Shown piece by piece: positions 28,843 through 37,355 of a DNA stretch of 64,000 nucleotides (position 1 is its first letter; every line of letters starts with the position of its first letter). Both the position numbers and the translations under genes were made by a program. The notes beneath the pieces are model-generated. The model was given only the letters and a program-made list of their open reading frames with translations, was not told where the DNA came from and did not search any database. This DNA is from Rhodobacter sp. Lineage in GTDB: Bacteria > Pseudomonadota > Alphaproteobacteria > Rhodobacterales > Rhodobacteraceae. The stretch covers positions 1 to 64,000 of the forward strand of contig JASJCA010000034.1 in NCBI GenBank assembly GCA_030066215.1, read 5' to 3'.

Positions 28843-28880
28843 GTCCTCTTCCCAACCATGACGTTTTTGTTGGCGCTCAC

Positions 28881-28927
28881 CCTATCGGTGTGCTGCGGAA
28901 AGGGTCAAACGATGACCCAGCGTCATC
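28881..28927 (-). promoter_or_regulatory. putative promoter and operator of the FadL-type gene
   Basis: On the minus strand TTGACC (28908-28903) and GATAGG (28886-28881) are spaced 16 bp apart. Immediately upstream is a perfect dyad GATGAC-CCAGC-GTCATC (28911-28927), in position to bind a regulator next to the -35. Regulator unknown. Confidence 0.4.
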
Positions 28928-28958
28928 GGATTGTTGCCCCCTGACCGTTGCAATCCCG

Positions 28959-29837
28959 TCACCCTGAGGCGTGCGTGCGGGCCTCGGCGCGTATGTTGAG
29001 ATAGTTTGCCGCGAAGATCACAGCGGCACCGGCCAGGACCAGCGCGTCGAGCGGCTCGCCGTAAAGCGCCATGCCGACCAGCGCGATGATCGGCAGGCGC
29101 GCGAAATCGATGGGCATCACAACCGTGGCGGGTGCGATGGCCAGCGCCGTGGTCAGGCAGAAATGCGCCACCAGCCCGGCGCAGGCCACCAGCGCCAGCC
29201 AGGGCCAGGCCGCTGGCACGGGCCAGGCGATGGCGCCGTCGATACCGGCGGTGATCAGCCCGAAGGCGGCCTGCATGACGGTGAGGTGGAACAGAATGCA
29301 GGTGGTGGTCTCGGTCCGGGTCAGAAGCCGGGTAAAGGTCGCCGAGCCGGCAAAGCCGATGGCGGCCAGCGCAGCGGCGACCAGCCCCGGGCTCAATGCG
29401 CCGGCGACGCCGGGTCGGGCAACGATCAGAATGCCGGCAAAACCCAACAGAGCCGCCAGGCCGCGGGTGCGGGTCAGCCGCTCGCCCAGAAACAAGGGCG
29501 CAAACAGCGTGATCCAAAGCGGCGAGGTGAATTCCAGCGCGAAGACCTGCGCCAGGGGAGCTGCCGCCACCGCGTAGAACCACAGGTTCTGGCCAGTGAA
29601 GTGGCTGATATTGCGCACGAAATGGATGTGCAGGCTGCGGGTGGTGATCTGCCCAAGGGTGCCCGCCCAGGCGGCCGCGGCCAGCACCAAGACGATGCCG
29701 ATGAGCGAGCGGTAGGTCATGATCTCGAAGGTGTCGAGGTCTGCGGCAAGTGCTCGCCCAGCGATCGCCATGCCGGTGAACGATACGATCGCGCCCGTCA
29801 TCCAAAGCGCGGCGCGCAGCGGGTGATGGGCGCTCAT
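28959..29837 (-). CDS. EamA/DMT-family permease
   Basis: 292-residue ten-helix transporter of the EamA family, with two repeats (about 8-140 and 150-285). First repeat ends GERLTRTRGLAALLGFAGILIVARPG; second ends GEPLDALVLAGAAVIFAANYLNIRAE. It is distinct from the EamA protein at 26671 (clearly different sequence). The start overlaps the upstream small secreted-protein gene by 4 bases (ATGA), so the two are coupled. Substrate unknown. Confidence 0.87.
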   Translation of the reverse strand: MSAHHPLRAALWMTGAIVSFTGMAIAGRALAADLDTFEIMTYRSLIGIVLVLAAAAWAGTLGQITTRSLHIHFVRNISHFTGQNLWFYAVAAAPLAQVFALEFTSPLWITLFAPLFLGERLTRTRGLAALLGFAGILIVARPGVAGALSPGLVAAALAAIGFAGSATFTRLLTRTETTTCILFHLTVMQAAFGLITAGIDGAIAWPVPAAWPWLALVACAGLVAHFCLTTALAIAPATVVMPIDFARLPIIALVGMALYGEPLDALVLAGAAVIFAANYLNIRAEARTHASG

Positions 29838-30184
29838 TCTCGCGGCGTGCAGCAGCCGGTCAGCAGGATCGGCGTTTGGGCCCGCTGGGTCAGGACATGG
29901 GCGCGGAACCGGGCATCGGCGCCGCAGGCCTCGCGCTCCAGCAGCACGATGGCGGTGTCGCGCGCGCCGATCAGGGTGAAGGCGCGCGGCCAGTCGGCGC
30001 CCTCGGCCGGGACGGCGGTCTTTACCTCCATCTCGGTCGGCGCGGGAAACTCCAGCCGGGCCTGGACGTCGTCGAAGCGCAACCGCCAGGCCGGCGCGCT
30101 GCCGCTACAGGTATAGCTTTCTGCCGCCGCGGCGGCGGGCAGCGACAAAAGGACGAGGCCAAGTAGCGGGGTGCGACGGCGCAT
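29834..30184 (-). CDS. small secreted protein, COG3650-like
   Basis: 116 residues with a signal peptide cleaved near AAAAAES. The mature part begins with a CSGSAPAWRLRFDD motif and ends with a LLTGCCTPRE double-Cys tail. The C-x-G-x-x-P-x-W pattern and GCC tail recur in the protein at 30341 (CAGTEPFWSLRL, SGCCQLP), so the two share a domain, possibly the COG3650-like lipoprotein domain. Function unknown. It is coupled to the EamA gene downstream. Confidence 0.78.
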   Translation of the reverse strand: MRRRTPLLGLVLLSLPAAAAAESYTCSGSAPAWRLRFDDVQARLEFPAPTEMEVKTAVPAEGADWPRAFTLIGARDTAIVLLEREACGADARFRAHVLTQRAQTPILLTGCCTPRE

Positions 30185-30233
30185 GGCGTCGCGCTATAGA
30201 TCAGGCCCGCGCCAAGCGGTAGCCCCGCCAGTA

Positions 30234-30312
30234 CGATTTGCGTTGACCTCCAGGCCGGTTGGGATGGCTCTCAATCGGCAATGAGCTGATATCGAACGCA
30301 GATTTCAGTGCC
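30234..30312. repeat. ~75-bp intergenic repeat, copy 1 (downstream of 30341 gene)
   Basis: Shares TTTGCGTT, GCTCTCAATC-GCAA, AGCTGAT-TCGAACGCA blocks in the same order with 31008-31083. Ends are imperfectly inverted (GATTTGCGTT / AACGCAGATT). Confidence 0.55.
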
Positions 30313-30340
30313 TGGCACCCGGCTCAAGACCCGCATCGGC

Positions 30341-30967
30341 TCAGTGAAACCCGACCTCCAGCGGCAATTGGCAACAGCCCGACAGAAAGCGCTGGCCGCC
30401 GGCGGTGTTCAAAAGATAGGCGATGGTCCAGGGATAGACCCGCTCGCTCATCCCGTCCGAGCATCCGGCCGGGCTGACCACCGCGATGCTGGAGGCCGCG
30501 CCGCCGGCATGGCTGAGCTGCAAGGGAAACGCCGGCCGGCCCTCGGCGATCTTGGTGCCCGAGAGGCTCATCGCGAAGCCGGCGCCGGCGAGGTCGGAAT
30601 AGGTGGCGCCGCCAGGCGAGAGGCGCAGCGACCAGAACGGCTCGGTCCCGGCGCAGAGCAGCCCCGCGGGCAGCGCCGTGCCGCCGATCGTCGGGACCGG
30701 ATCGGGGGCGAGAAAGCGCATGGAAATCCAGGCGTTGCCCTCCTGCCAGACGATCGTGCCCCATTTGCCGCTGGCATCGGTCCCGGCGACCTCGATACCG
30801 CGCGCATCGGGCGGCAGATCGCCGATATCGGCAGAGCTCGCCGAGGGTCCGGCGCGCACGTTCAGCGTGTCGTCGGCGGCGACCCCGGTGACGCGGAAAT
30901 AGCCGGGCTGGGCGGTCGCCAGGCCAGGGAAGGCGAGGAGAAGGAAAAGGCAGATCAGGCGGCGCAT
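30341..30967 (-). CDS. secreted SH3b + COG3650-like domain protein
   Basis: 208 residues. Signal peptide (MRRLICLFLLLAFPGLATA), then a bacterial SH3 domain (about 22-90; VAADDTLNVRAGPSASSADIGDL is the SH3b signature), then a second domain carrying CAGTEPFWSLRL and a C-terminal SGCCQLP. SH3b domains often bind cell-wall peptides. ATG at 30967 is placed at the signal peptide. It is flanked by two direct copies of a short intergenic repeat. Likely a periplasmic wall-associated protein; role unknown. Confidence 0.85.
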   Translation of the reverse strand: MRRLICLFLLLAFPGLATAQPGYFRVTGVAADDTLNVRAGPSASSADIGDLPPDARGIEVAGTDASGKWGTIVWQEGNAWISMRFLAPDPVPTIGGTALPAGLLCAGTEPFWSLRLSPGGATYSDLAGAGFAMSLSGTKIAEGRPAFPLQLSHAGGAASSIAVVSPAGCSDGMSERVYPWTIAYLLNTAGGQRFLSGCCQLPLEVGFH

Positions 30968-31007
30968 GGCAGGTCCCTCGGCAGTCGGCAGCGCCGGTAG
31001 CCTAGAG

Positions 31008-31083
31008 CAATTTGCGTTTACGTTGAATCGGAATTCGCTGCCTCTCAATCAGCAAAAGCTGATTTCGAACGCAAATTCCGATG
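31008..31083. repeat. ~75-bp intergenic repeat, copy 2 (upstream of 30341 gene)
   Basis: Contains AATTTGCGTT ... AACGCAAATT (perfect 10-bp inverted ends) and an internal TCAGC-AAAA-GCTGA hairpin. Related to 30234-30312. Confidence 0.55.
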
Positions 31084-31165
31084 CCGCGCGTTTCTTTGAA
31101 AACGCAAACCGTTTGAGCAGATCGCCCCGCGTCGCGTCTTGCGGACTCCCCAGTGGGCGGCGTGG

Positions 31166-31840
31166 TCAGGCCAGCAGCGGGTCGATTGCCGCCCGGTCCC
31201 GCCCCAGCCCGTGCAGCACCGACCACATGGCGGCCCGGGCGAGGTTGAACCAGACCGCCGCGACCTCGCGCACCACCATCCGCGCCACGTCCCATCGGGC
31301 GCCGTCTGGCGAGCGGCGGAACCGCGTGCTGTGGCAGACCGCGTCGACCGGCAGGCCGGCCCAGCGGAAACTGGCCCAGCTGCGCATCAGGTGAAAGCCC
31401 TCGCTGACGACGACGACCGAGGCGCCGGCAGGGATCGAGGGCCCCGAGAACAGCGCGTTCTGCAGGGTCGAGAGCGCGGCGTTCTCGCGGGTGATCTTGC
31501 CCGGGTCCGCCCCCAACGCGACGGCGTGCCGCGCCATCCGGTCGCCTGCCGCCGGCCCGTCCGGCACCGCGCGCCCGCCGGTCATGTGCAGCGTCTGCGC
31601 CCTGCCGGCCTGCAACAGTGCAACGCCCGCGGCCACCCGACGAAGCGTGGAGTCATGTAGCGTGCCATTGGGATCCATACCGGCGCCCAACGCCACGGCG
31701 ATGTCGTAGTCTGGCCCGCCATCGCCCTGCGCGAGGTCGGCACAGGGGGTGGACCAAACGGCGACCACCAGAACCGCGACGGCGCTGGCGGCCACAAGCC
31801 CGGCCGCGGCAAGGCCCAACCGCCACAGCCAGCGGATCAT
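31166..31840 (-). CDS. DUF218/YdcF-SanA-type membrane protein
   Basis: 224 residues with one N-terminal membrane helix (about 5-28) and an external DUF218 domain: IAVALGAGM, TLRRVAAGVALLQAGRA, HMTGGRAV, ENAALSTLQNALF and VVSEGFHLMRSW match the family pattern. DUF218 proteins are envelope-associated and linked to wall integrity in E. coli (SanA). ATG at 31840 is chosen because it overlaps the upstream methyltransferase stop as ATGA, indicating coupling. Confidence 0.87.
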   Translation of the reverse strand: MIRWLWRLGLAAAGLVAASAVAVLVVAVWSTPCADLAQGDGGPDYDIAVALGAGMDPNGTLHDSTLRRVAAGVALLQAGRAQTLHMTGGRAVPDGPAAGDRMARHAVALGADPGKITRENAALSTLQNALFSGPSIPAGASVVVVSEGFHLMRSWASFRWAGLPVDAVCHSTRFRRSPDGARWDVARMVVREVAAVWFNLARAAMWSVLHGLGRDRAAIDPLLA

Positions 31841-32556
31841 GCCACGGGGCGTTTCTCGCACAGAAACCCGATTGAGGGCGACACCGCGCGGGGCACGATC
31901 TGCGACGGCGAGGTGAATTTCCGCACGATCCGGACGTTGCCGCGCAGGGTCTGCGCGAGCCAGCGCCAGTCAAAGCCCTTGTGGCTTATGTGATGCGGCG
32001 GCAGCCGGTCCAACTCGTAGGTCGCGGCAAAAAAGGTCTCCGCCCAGGTATACTGCTTGTGCCGGGTATAGCCCATCAGCATGCTGCCGAGGTTCTTGAT
32101 CGCCACCGCTGGGCCGACTTCGTTCGGGACAGTGACGTAGAGCCGGCCGAAGTCCGATCTGCCGATGGCCTCTATCACCCGCACGACGGTGGGTTCGGGG
32201 ATGTGCTCGAAGGTTTCGAGCCCGATGATCAGGTCGAAGCGGTCGATCAGGTTCAGTGTGTCGGCGACGCTGGCGCAATGCACCTCGAAATTGCCGCGAC
32301 CCCCGTAGCGTTCTTGCGCGAGGGTGCAGTATTCCTGGTTCCTGTCGACGCCGACATAGTCGATGTCATCGCGCAACTGGCCGAGCACGTCGAAGGCCTT
32401 GCAGGTGCCGCAGCCGATATCGAAGACGCGCAGCCTGGGTCCGTAGGCGGGCGACAGATCGCGCGCAATCATTTCAAGGTTGCGGTAGCGAGTCCTGTGA
32501 AGAAACCGCGTTACCGCATTGAAGTTTTGTGTTTTTTCGTATTTGTGGAGTTTCAT
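31837..32556 (-). CDS. class I SAM-dependent methyltransferase
   Basis: 239-residue methyltransferase with SAM motif I VFDIGCGTCKAF (about 44-55), acidic loop VGVDRN, and motif IV region FDLIIGLETFEHIP. The C-terminal half contains a YVTVPNEVGPAVAIKN stretch common in methyltransf_11/23 type enzymes acting on lipids or sugars. It is coupled to the DUF218 gene downstream by an ATGA overlap, suggesting a shared envelope-related role (inference). Confidence 0.83.
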   Translation of the reverse strand: MKLHKYEKTQNFNAVTRFLHRTRYRNLEMIARDLSPAYGPRLRVFDIGCGTCKAFDVLGQLRDDIDYVGVDRNQEYCTLAQERYGGRGNFEVHCASVADTLNLIDRFDLIIGLETFEHIPEPTVVRVIEAIGRSDFGRLYVTVPNEVGPAVAIKNLGSMLMGYTRHKQYTWAETFFAATYELDRLPPHHISHKGFDWRWLAQTLRGNVRIVRKFTSPSQIVPRAVSPSIGFLCEKRPVA

Positions 32557-32629
32557 CGCGGACGTGGTTCCGGGTACTTTCGGCCTCTTCCGTGTTGCGA
32601 CGGTCGTGCCGATCGGGGCGCGGGTTTGC

Positions 32630-34186
32630 TCATTCCCATTCGATGGTGCCGGGCGGCTTCGATGTGATGTCGTAGGTCACGCGGTTGATGCCGGGCACCT
32701 CATTGATGATCCGCGTGGCGGTCTCGCTAAGGAACGCGTGGCTAAACGGGTAATAGTCGGCTGTCATTCCGTCGACCGAGGTCACCGCGCGTAGCGCGCA
32801 GGCATAGTCATAGGTGCGCCCGTCGCCCATCACCCCGACCGTGCGCACCGGGAGCAGCGCCGCAAACGCCTGCCAGATGTCGTCATAAAGCCCATGGCGG
32901 CGGATCTGGTCGATATAGACCGCATCGGCCCGGCGCAGGATGGCGAGTTTGTCGCGGGTGATTTCGCCGGGACAGCGGATCGCCAGTCCGGGTCCGGGGA
33001 ACGGGTGACGGCCGATGAAGCTGGCGGGCAGGCCAAGCTCGTGGCCAAGCGCGCGGACCTCGTCCTTGAACAGTTCGCGCAGCGGTTCGACCAGTTCTAG
33101 CCCCATCTTCTCGGGCAGGCCGCCGACATTGTGGTGCGACTTGATGGTGACCGACGGGCCGCCGGAGAAGCTGACCGACTCGATAACGTCTGGGTAGAGC
33201 GTGCCTTGCGCCAGAAACCTGGCGCCGCCGACCTCTGCCGCATGTTTCTGGAACACGTCGATGAAGAGCCGCCCGATGGTTTTTCTTTTGGTCTCCGGGT
33301 CGGTTACACCGTCAAGTTCATTGAGAAACAGATCGCTTTCGTCGGCGTGAATCAGAGGGATGTTGTAGTGGTCGCGGAACATCGCGACGACCTCGGTGGC
33401 CTCGTTTTGACGCAACAGCCCGTGGTCGACGAAGACGCAGGTCAGCTGGTCGCCGATCGCCTCGTGGATCAGCACCGCGGCGACCGAACTGTCGACCCCG
33501 CCCGACAGGCCACAGATCACTTTCGCATCGCCCACTTGGTCCCGAATCCTGGCGATGGCCTCGTCCCTATAAGCGCCCATGGTCCAGTCGCCGGCGAAGC
33601 CGGCCAGGCGCACGAAGTTCTCGTACAGCGTCTTGCCGTTCGGCGTGTGGTGCACCTCGGGATGGAACTGGACGGCATAGAAGTTGCGGCCGAGGTCGGC
33701 GGTGATCGCGAAAGGGGCGTTGGGCGAGGTGCCGTAGACCTTAAATCCTGGAGCGATTTCAGAGACATGGTCGCCATGGCTCATCCACACCTGTTCTCGG
33801 TCGTCGAGGAACCAGCCGGTCAGCAGATCGATGCGCTCGTCGGTGTGCGAGACATAGGCGCGGCCGAATTCGGCGGTGCCCTGGCCACGCTCCACCTTGC
33901 CGCCGAGCATCTGCATCATCACCTGCTGGCCGTAGCAGATGCCCAGGATCGGCACGCCCAGATCGAACACCTCGCCCGGCGGATGCGGCGCGCCGTCGTC
34001 GAAGACGCTGGCCGGACCGCCGGAAAAGATCACCGCTTTGGGGGCAAAACCGGCCAAGAAGACTGGAGTGACCGTCTGATAGGGGTGGATTTCGCAGTAT
34101 ACGTTTAGCTCGCGCAGACGACGGGCGATCAACTGCGTAACCTGGCTGCCGAAATCGATGATCAGAAGGCGTTGATGGCTGCTCAT
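32630..34186 (-). CDS. guaA: GMP synthase (glutamine-hydrolysing)
   Basis: 518 residues; converts XMP to GMP using glutamine and ATP. Class I glutaminase domain with nucleophile C84 (LGICYGQQ) and HPE in [13 protein letters not shown]-pyrophosphatase P-loop [13 protein letters not shown]-terminal dimerisation domain ends in the conserved [12 protein letters not shown] at 34186 begins [15 protein letters not shown]. Full length and intact. Confidence 0.97.
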   Translation of the reverse strand: MSSHQRLLIIDFGSQVTQLIARRLRELNVYCEIHPYQTVTPVFLAGFAPKAVIFSGGPASVFDDGAPHPPGEVFDLGVPILGICYGQQVMMQMLGGKVERGQGTAEFGRAYVSHTDERIDLLTGWFLDDREQVWMSHGDHVSEIAPGFKVYGTSPNAPFAITADLGRNFYAVQFHPEVHHTPNGKTLYENFVRLAGFAGDWTMGAYRDEAIARIRDQVGDAKVICGLSGGVDSSVAAVLIHEAIGDQLTCVFVDHGLLRQNEATEVVAMFRDHYNIPLIHADESDLFLNELDGVTDPETKRKTIGRLFIDVFQKHAAEVGGARFLAQGTLYPDVIESVSFSGGPSVTIKSHHNVGGLPEKMGLELVEPLRELFKDEVRALGHELGLPASFIGRHPFPGPGLAIRCPGEITRDKLAILRRADAVYIDQIRRHGLYDDIWQAFAALLPVRTVGVMGDGRTYDYACALRAVTSVDGMTADYYPFSHAFLSETATRIINEVPGINRVTYDITSKPPGTIEWE

Positions 34187-34367
34187 GCGGGCGGTGTAGG
34201 GGCGAGAACGCGGGATGTCGAGTGGGGGGCGTCGGTCCAACGCTGCGGAATACGGCTAGTCTGTTGAAGTCGAGCGCGTGTCGCTTTCGGGGCTCAGTTG
34301 ACGGAAATCGGTGATTGGTATGCCTGTGGATTGAGTATCACCGGCGCCAGGCCTTGGAGGTGACGTT

Positions 34368-36176
34368 ATGGCGGAAGCAGCGACCCGCAGGCGCGGGCGA
34401 GGCGGCGGTGGAGCGGCCCGCCGGGCGGAGCGGTCGGCGGTGGTGATTGAGACCGCGCGGTTCATCGAGCGAAACATCCCGGATTTCGAGATCCTGAATG
34501 CCGAGGCGTTGGAGATCATCGAGGCCAACGCCGAAACGGTGCTGGAGGAAATCGGGGTCAACTTCGTCGAAAACCATGCGGCACTGGAACGATGGCGCGA
34601 GGCCGGGGCGGACGTGCAGGGTGAACGGGTGCATATCCCGCGCGGACTTGCGCGGCAGCTTTGCGCGACGGCACCGTCCATCTTCACCCAACATGCGCGC
34701 AACCCGGCGAAGTCGGTCGAGATCGGCGGCCGCAATCTGGTGCTGGCCCCGGTCTACGGACCACCCTTCGTGCGCGACCTCGAGCGTGGTCGGCGCTACG
34801 CCACGATTGAGGATTTCCGCAATTTCGTGAAGCTCGGGCAGATGTCGAAATGGCTGCACCATTCCGGCGGTACGGTCTGCGAACCGACGGACGTGGCGGT
34901 GAACAAGCGCCATCTCGATATGCTGCTGTCGCACATGACGCTGTCGGACAAGCCCTTCATGGGCTCGGTGACCGAGCCCAGCCGGGCGGTGGATTCGGTC
35001 GAGATGTGCGAGATTCTGTTCGGGCCGCTGGAAGACCGGACGGTTATGACCTCGCTGATCAACATCAATTCGCCGCTGACCTTCGATTCTGTGATGATGG
35101 GCGCGCTGGAGGTGTATGCGGCCGCAAATCAGGCTTCGATTGTCTCTCCGTTCATCGTCGGTGGAGCGATGGCGCCGGTCTCGGTGGCGGGCACCCTGAC
35201 GCAAGTGCTTGCCGAGGTTCTGGCTGGTGTGGCCTATTCCCAGCTCGTGCGGCCTGGCGCGCCGGTGATCATGGGGGCCTTCGTCACCTCGATCGACATG
35301 AATTCCGGTGCGCCCACTTTCGGCACGCCCGAGGCGGCGAAGATCACCTATGGCGCAGGCCAGTTGGCGCGTCGGCTGGGCTTGCCGTTCCGGTCAGCCG
35401 GATCGTTCTGCGGATCCAAGCTTCCGGATGCGCAGGCTGCCTATGAAACCTCCAATTCACTCAACGTAGGGTTGTTGGCGGGTGTCAACTTCATGCTCCA
35501 TGCCTGCGGCTGGCTCGAGGGCGGACTCGTGTCCTCCTACGAGAAATTCGTGATGGACGCCGACCAGTTGGGCGTGTTGCACCGGCTGGCGGCTGGCGTC
35601 GCGGTGGACCCGGACGCCCAGGCGATGGACGCCCTGCGCGAGGTTGGACCGGGTGGACATTTCCTGGGCTGCGCGCACACCCAGGCGCATTTCAAAGACG
35701 CGTTCTGGCGGTCGGATCTGCTGGACTACAAGCCGTTCGAGACCTGGGACGAAGAGGGCGCGCGGCTGGTGACCGGCGGCGGACGGGTGAACCGGCCGGG
35801 GTTCTTTTTGCAGCCCACGGTCTTTGCCGAGGTCAGCGACGGGATGACCATCGCGCGGGACGAGATCTTCGGCCCCGTCATGTCGGTTCTGGACTTCGAG
35901 ACCGAGGACGAGGTGGTGGCGCGGGCCAACGCGACGCCGTTCGGGCTGTCGGCCGGGGTCTTCACCGCCGATCTGACCCGCGGGCACCGGGTGGCGGCGG
36001 CGTTCCAGGCCGGCTCGTGCTGGATCAACGCCTACAACCTGACCCCGGTAGAAGTGCCGTTCGGCGGAGCGAAGTTGTCGGGCGTCGGCCGCGAGAATGG
36101 GTTGGCGGCGATCGAGCATTTTTCGCAGCTGAAGACGGTTTACGTCGGGATGGGAGACGTCGATGCGCCCTATTGA
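34368..36176 (+). CDS. chimeric MttB-family methyltransferase fused to BetB C-terminal fragment
   Basis: 602 residues. Residues 1 to about 461 match non-pyrrolysine MttB/COG5598 trimethylamine/betaine-type methyltransferases ([33 protein letters not shown], and [39 protein letters not shown] in short pieces). From about 466 to the end it matches the C-terminal ~137 residues of betaine-aldehyde dehydrogenase ([33 protein letters not shown]). The last ~50 residues of MttB and the first ~345 of BetB, including the catalytic Cys and Glu and most of the NAD fold, are missing. The joint at 35748-35765 falls in DEEGAR, which both parents have, so an in-frame deletion between adjacent mttB and betB is likely. 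Start: ATG after GGAGGTGA. Confidence 0.88.
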   Translation: MAEAATRRRGRGGGGAARRAERSAVVIETARFIERNIPDFEILNAEALEIIEANAETVLEEIGVNFVENHAALERWREAGADVQGERVHIPRGLARQLCATAPSIFTQHARNPAKSVEIGGRNLVLAPVYGPPFVRDLERGRRYATIEDFRNFVKLGQMSKWLHHSGGTVCEPTDVAVNKRHLDMLLSHMTLSDKPFMGSVTEPSRAVDSVEMCEILFGPLEDRTVMTSLININSPLTFDSVMMGALEVYAAANQASIVSPFIVGGAMAPVSVAGTLTQVLAEVLAGVAYSQLVRPGAPVIMGAFVTSIDMNSGAPTFGTPEAAKITYGAGQLARRLGLPFRSAGSFCGSKLPDAQAAYETSNSLNVGLLAGVNFMLHACGWLEGGLVSSYEKFVMDADQLGVLHRLAAGVAVDPDAQAMDALREVGPGGHFLGCAHTQAHFKDAFWRSDLLDYKPFETWDEEGARLVTGGGRVNRPGFFLQPTVFAEVSDGMTIARDEIFGPVMSVLDFETEDEVVARANATPFGLSAGVFTADLTRGHRVAAAFQAGSCWINAYNLTPVEVPFGGAKLSGVGRENGLAAIEHFSQLKTVYVGMGDVDAPY

Positions 36177-36185
36177 GACCTGGGA

Positions 36186-36238
36186 CCGCCCCCTCGGGCG
36201 CGCGCCCACCCGCCCACCCCGCGCGCCCGAGGGGGCGG
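36186..36238 (+). terminator. 18-bp perfect hairpin after the MttB-BetB chimera
   Basis: CCGCCCCCTCGGGCGCGC (36186-36203) pairs perfectly with 36221-36238 around a 17-base loop, 10 bases after the stop codon. No T-run follows, so it may be an attenuator or RNA-stabilising structure rather than a true terminator. Confidence 0.5.
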
Positions 36239-36430
36239 GGCGGTGTTCGGGCGTCGCGCAGTTTGCAGACGTGGACTGTGCTGAGAGGCGCTTGAGTGGC
36301 AGGTTTGCCTCTCAAGGCGCCGGCTCGATGGTTGGGCGGGCCGGCGCCGCGTCAAGGACGCCTGCGGCGCCGCCTGCGGCGGTTGGCCGGGGGCCAATCC
36401 TTGACCCGGCGCCGGCTCGCGAAGGGCGGG
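36232..36430 (+). repeat. direct repeat A, palindromic intergenic element
   Basis: Shares GCTGAGAGGCGCTTGAG, a CTTGAG..CTCAAG hairpin, GTCAAGGACGCCTGCGGCG and GGGGGCCAATCCTTGACCCG with the copy at 36496-36696. Internal inverted arms GCCGGCGCCG-GTCAAGGA / TCCTTGACCCGGCGCCGGC differ at one base. Confidence 0.75.
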
Positions 36431-36495
36431 GGGTCTGGCGATGTAACCTGACATGGGGCCGCTTTCTCCTGCCCTCATCAACCCCATATTCGCTG

Positions 36496-36696
36496 GGGCC
36501 GGGGCGGCATTCGAGCGTTGCCCGGTTTTGGAGGGGTTTGAATTCTGCTGAGAGGCGCTTGAGCGGCAGGTTCGCCTCTCAAGACGCCCTCTCGATGGTT
36601 GGGCGCGCCGGCGCCGCGTCAAGGACGCCTGCGGCGCCGCCCTTGGCGGTTGGCCGGGGGCCAATCCTTGACCCGGCGCCGGCTCGCGAAGGGCGG
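36496..36696 (+). repeat. direct repeat B, palindromic intergenic element
   Basis: Second copy of the element at 36232-36430, in the same orientation, ending 15 bases before the glutathione S-transferase start. Confidence 0.75.
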
Positions 36697-36710
36697 AGGG
36701 AGGTGGGGCC

Positions 36711-37355
36711 ATGTTGACGGTTTATGGGCGCGCGACCTCGTCGAACGTGCAGCTCGTGATGTGGGCGATCGGCGAATTAGGGCTGGCGCATGAGCGGCTC
36801 GATTACGGCCACGTCCATGGCGGGCTCGACACGGACGCGTATCGGGCGATGAACCCGCACGCGCTGGTGCCGACCCTGAAGGACGGCGACCTCGTGGTCT
36901 GGGAAAGCTGCGCGATCCTGCGCTATCTGGCGGCGCGCTATGGAAGCGAGGCGTTTTGGCCCGCGGAACCCGCCGCCCGCGCCCGCGTCGACATGTGGGC
37001 GGAATGGGGCAAGATCACGCTGACCACTGCCTTCACGGTGCCGATCTTCTGGTCGCGCGTGCGCACCGCCGCCGCCGACCGGGACGAGGCGGCGCTGACC
37101 GCCGCCATCGCCCGGTTCGAGACCCTGCTGGGCCGCATCGAGGACCAGCTTGGCCCGAACGACTATCTCTGCGGCGCCGATCTCTCCGCGGCCGACATCG
37201 TCGTCGGGCACCTGCTTTACCGTTGGTTCGACATCGACGTGCCGCGCACGCCGCGCCCAGTGCTCGAGGCCTATTACCGCCGCCTCGCCGCACGTCCGGC
37301 CTATCGCGAGCACGTCATGGTCGACTATTCGGTCCTGCGGGTCGAAGGCGCCTGA
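36711..37355 (+). CDS. glutathione S-transferase family protein
   Basis: 214 residues. N-terminal thioredoxin-fold domain (about 1-78) with SSNVQ at the catalytic-Ser/Cys position, cis-Pro in ALVPTLKDG and the ESCAILRYLAARY G-site segment; helical C-terminal domain with LCGADLSAADIVVGH. Conjugates or isomerises glutathione adducts; substrate unknown. The stop touches the betA start with no gap (TGA-ATG), so it is coupled to it. Confidence 0.9.
   Translation: MLTVYGRATSSNVQLVMWAIGELGLAHERLDYGHVHGGLDTDAYRAMNPHALVPTLKDGDLVVWESCAILRYLAARYGSEAFWPAEPAARARVDMWAEWGKITLTTAFTVPIFWSRVRTAAADRDEAALTAAIARFETLLGRIEDQLGPNDYLCGADLSAADIVVGHLLYRWFDIDVPRTPRPVLEAYYRRLAARPAYREHVMVDYSVLRVEGA

Larger units (their letters stand above)
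36177..36710. other. repeat-rich non-coding gap in the bet locus
   Basis: 534 bases without a convincing gene, made of a long perfect hairpin (36186-36238) and two ~150-200-bp direct repeats (36232-36430 and 36496-36696). Confidence 0.7.

Noticed and set aside
34368-36176. Pyrrolysine-type MttB with in-frame amber codon
   Set aside because: The frame contains no internal stop, so this belongs to the non-pyrrolysine MttB group.
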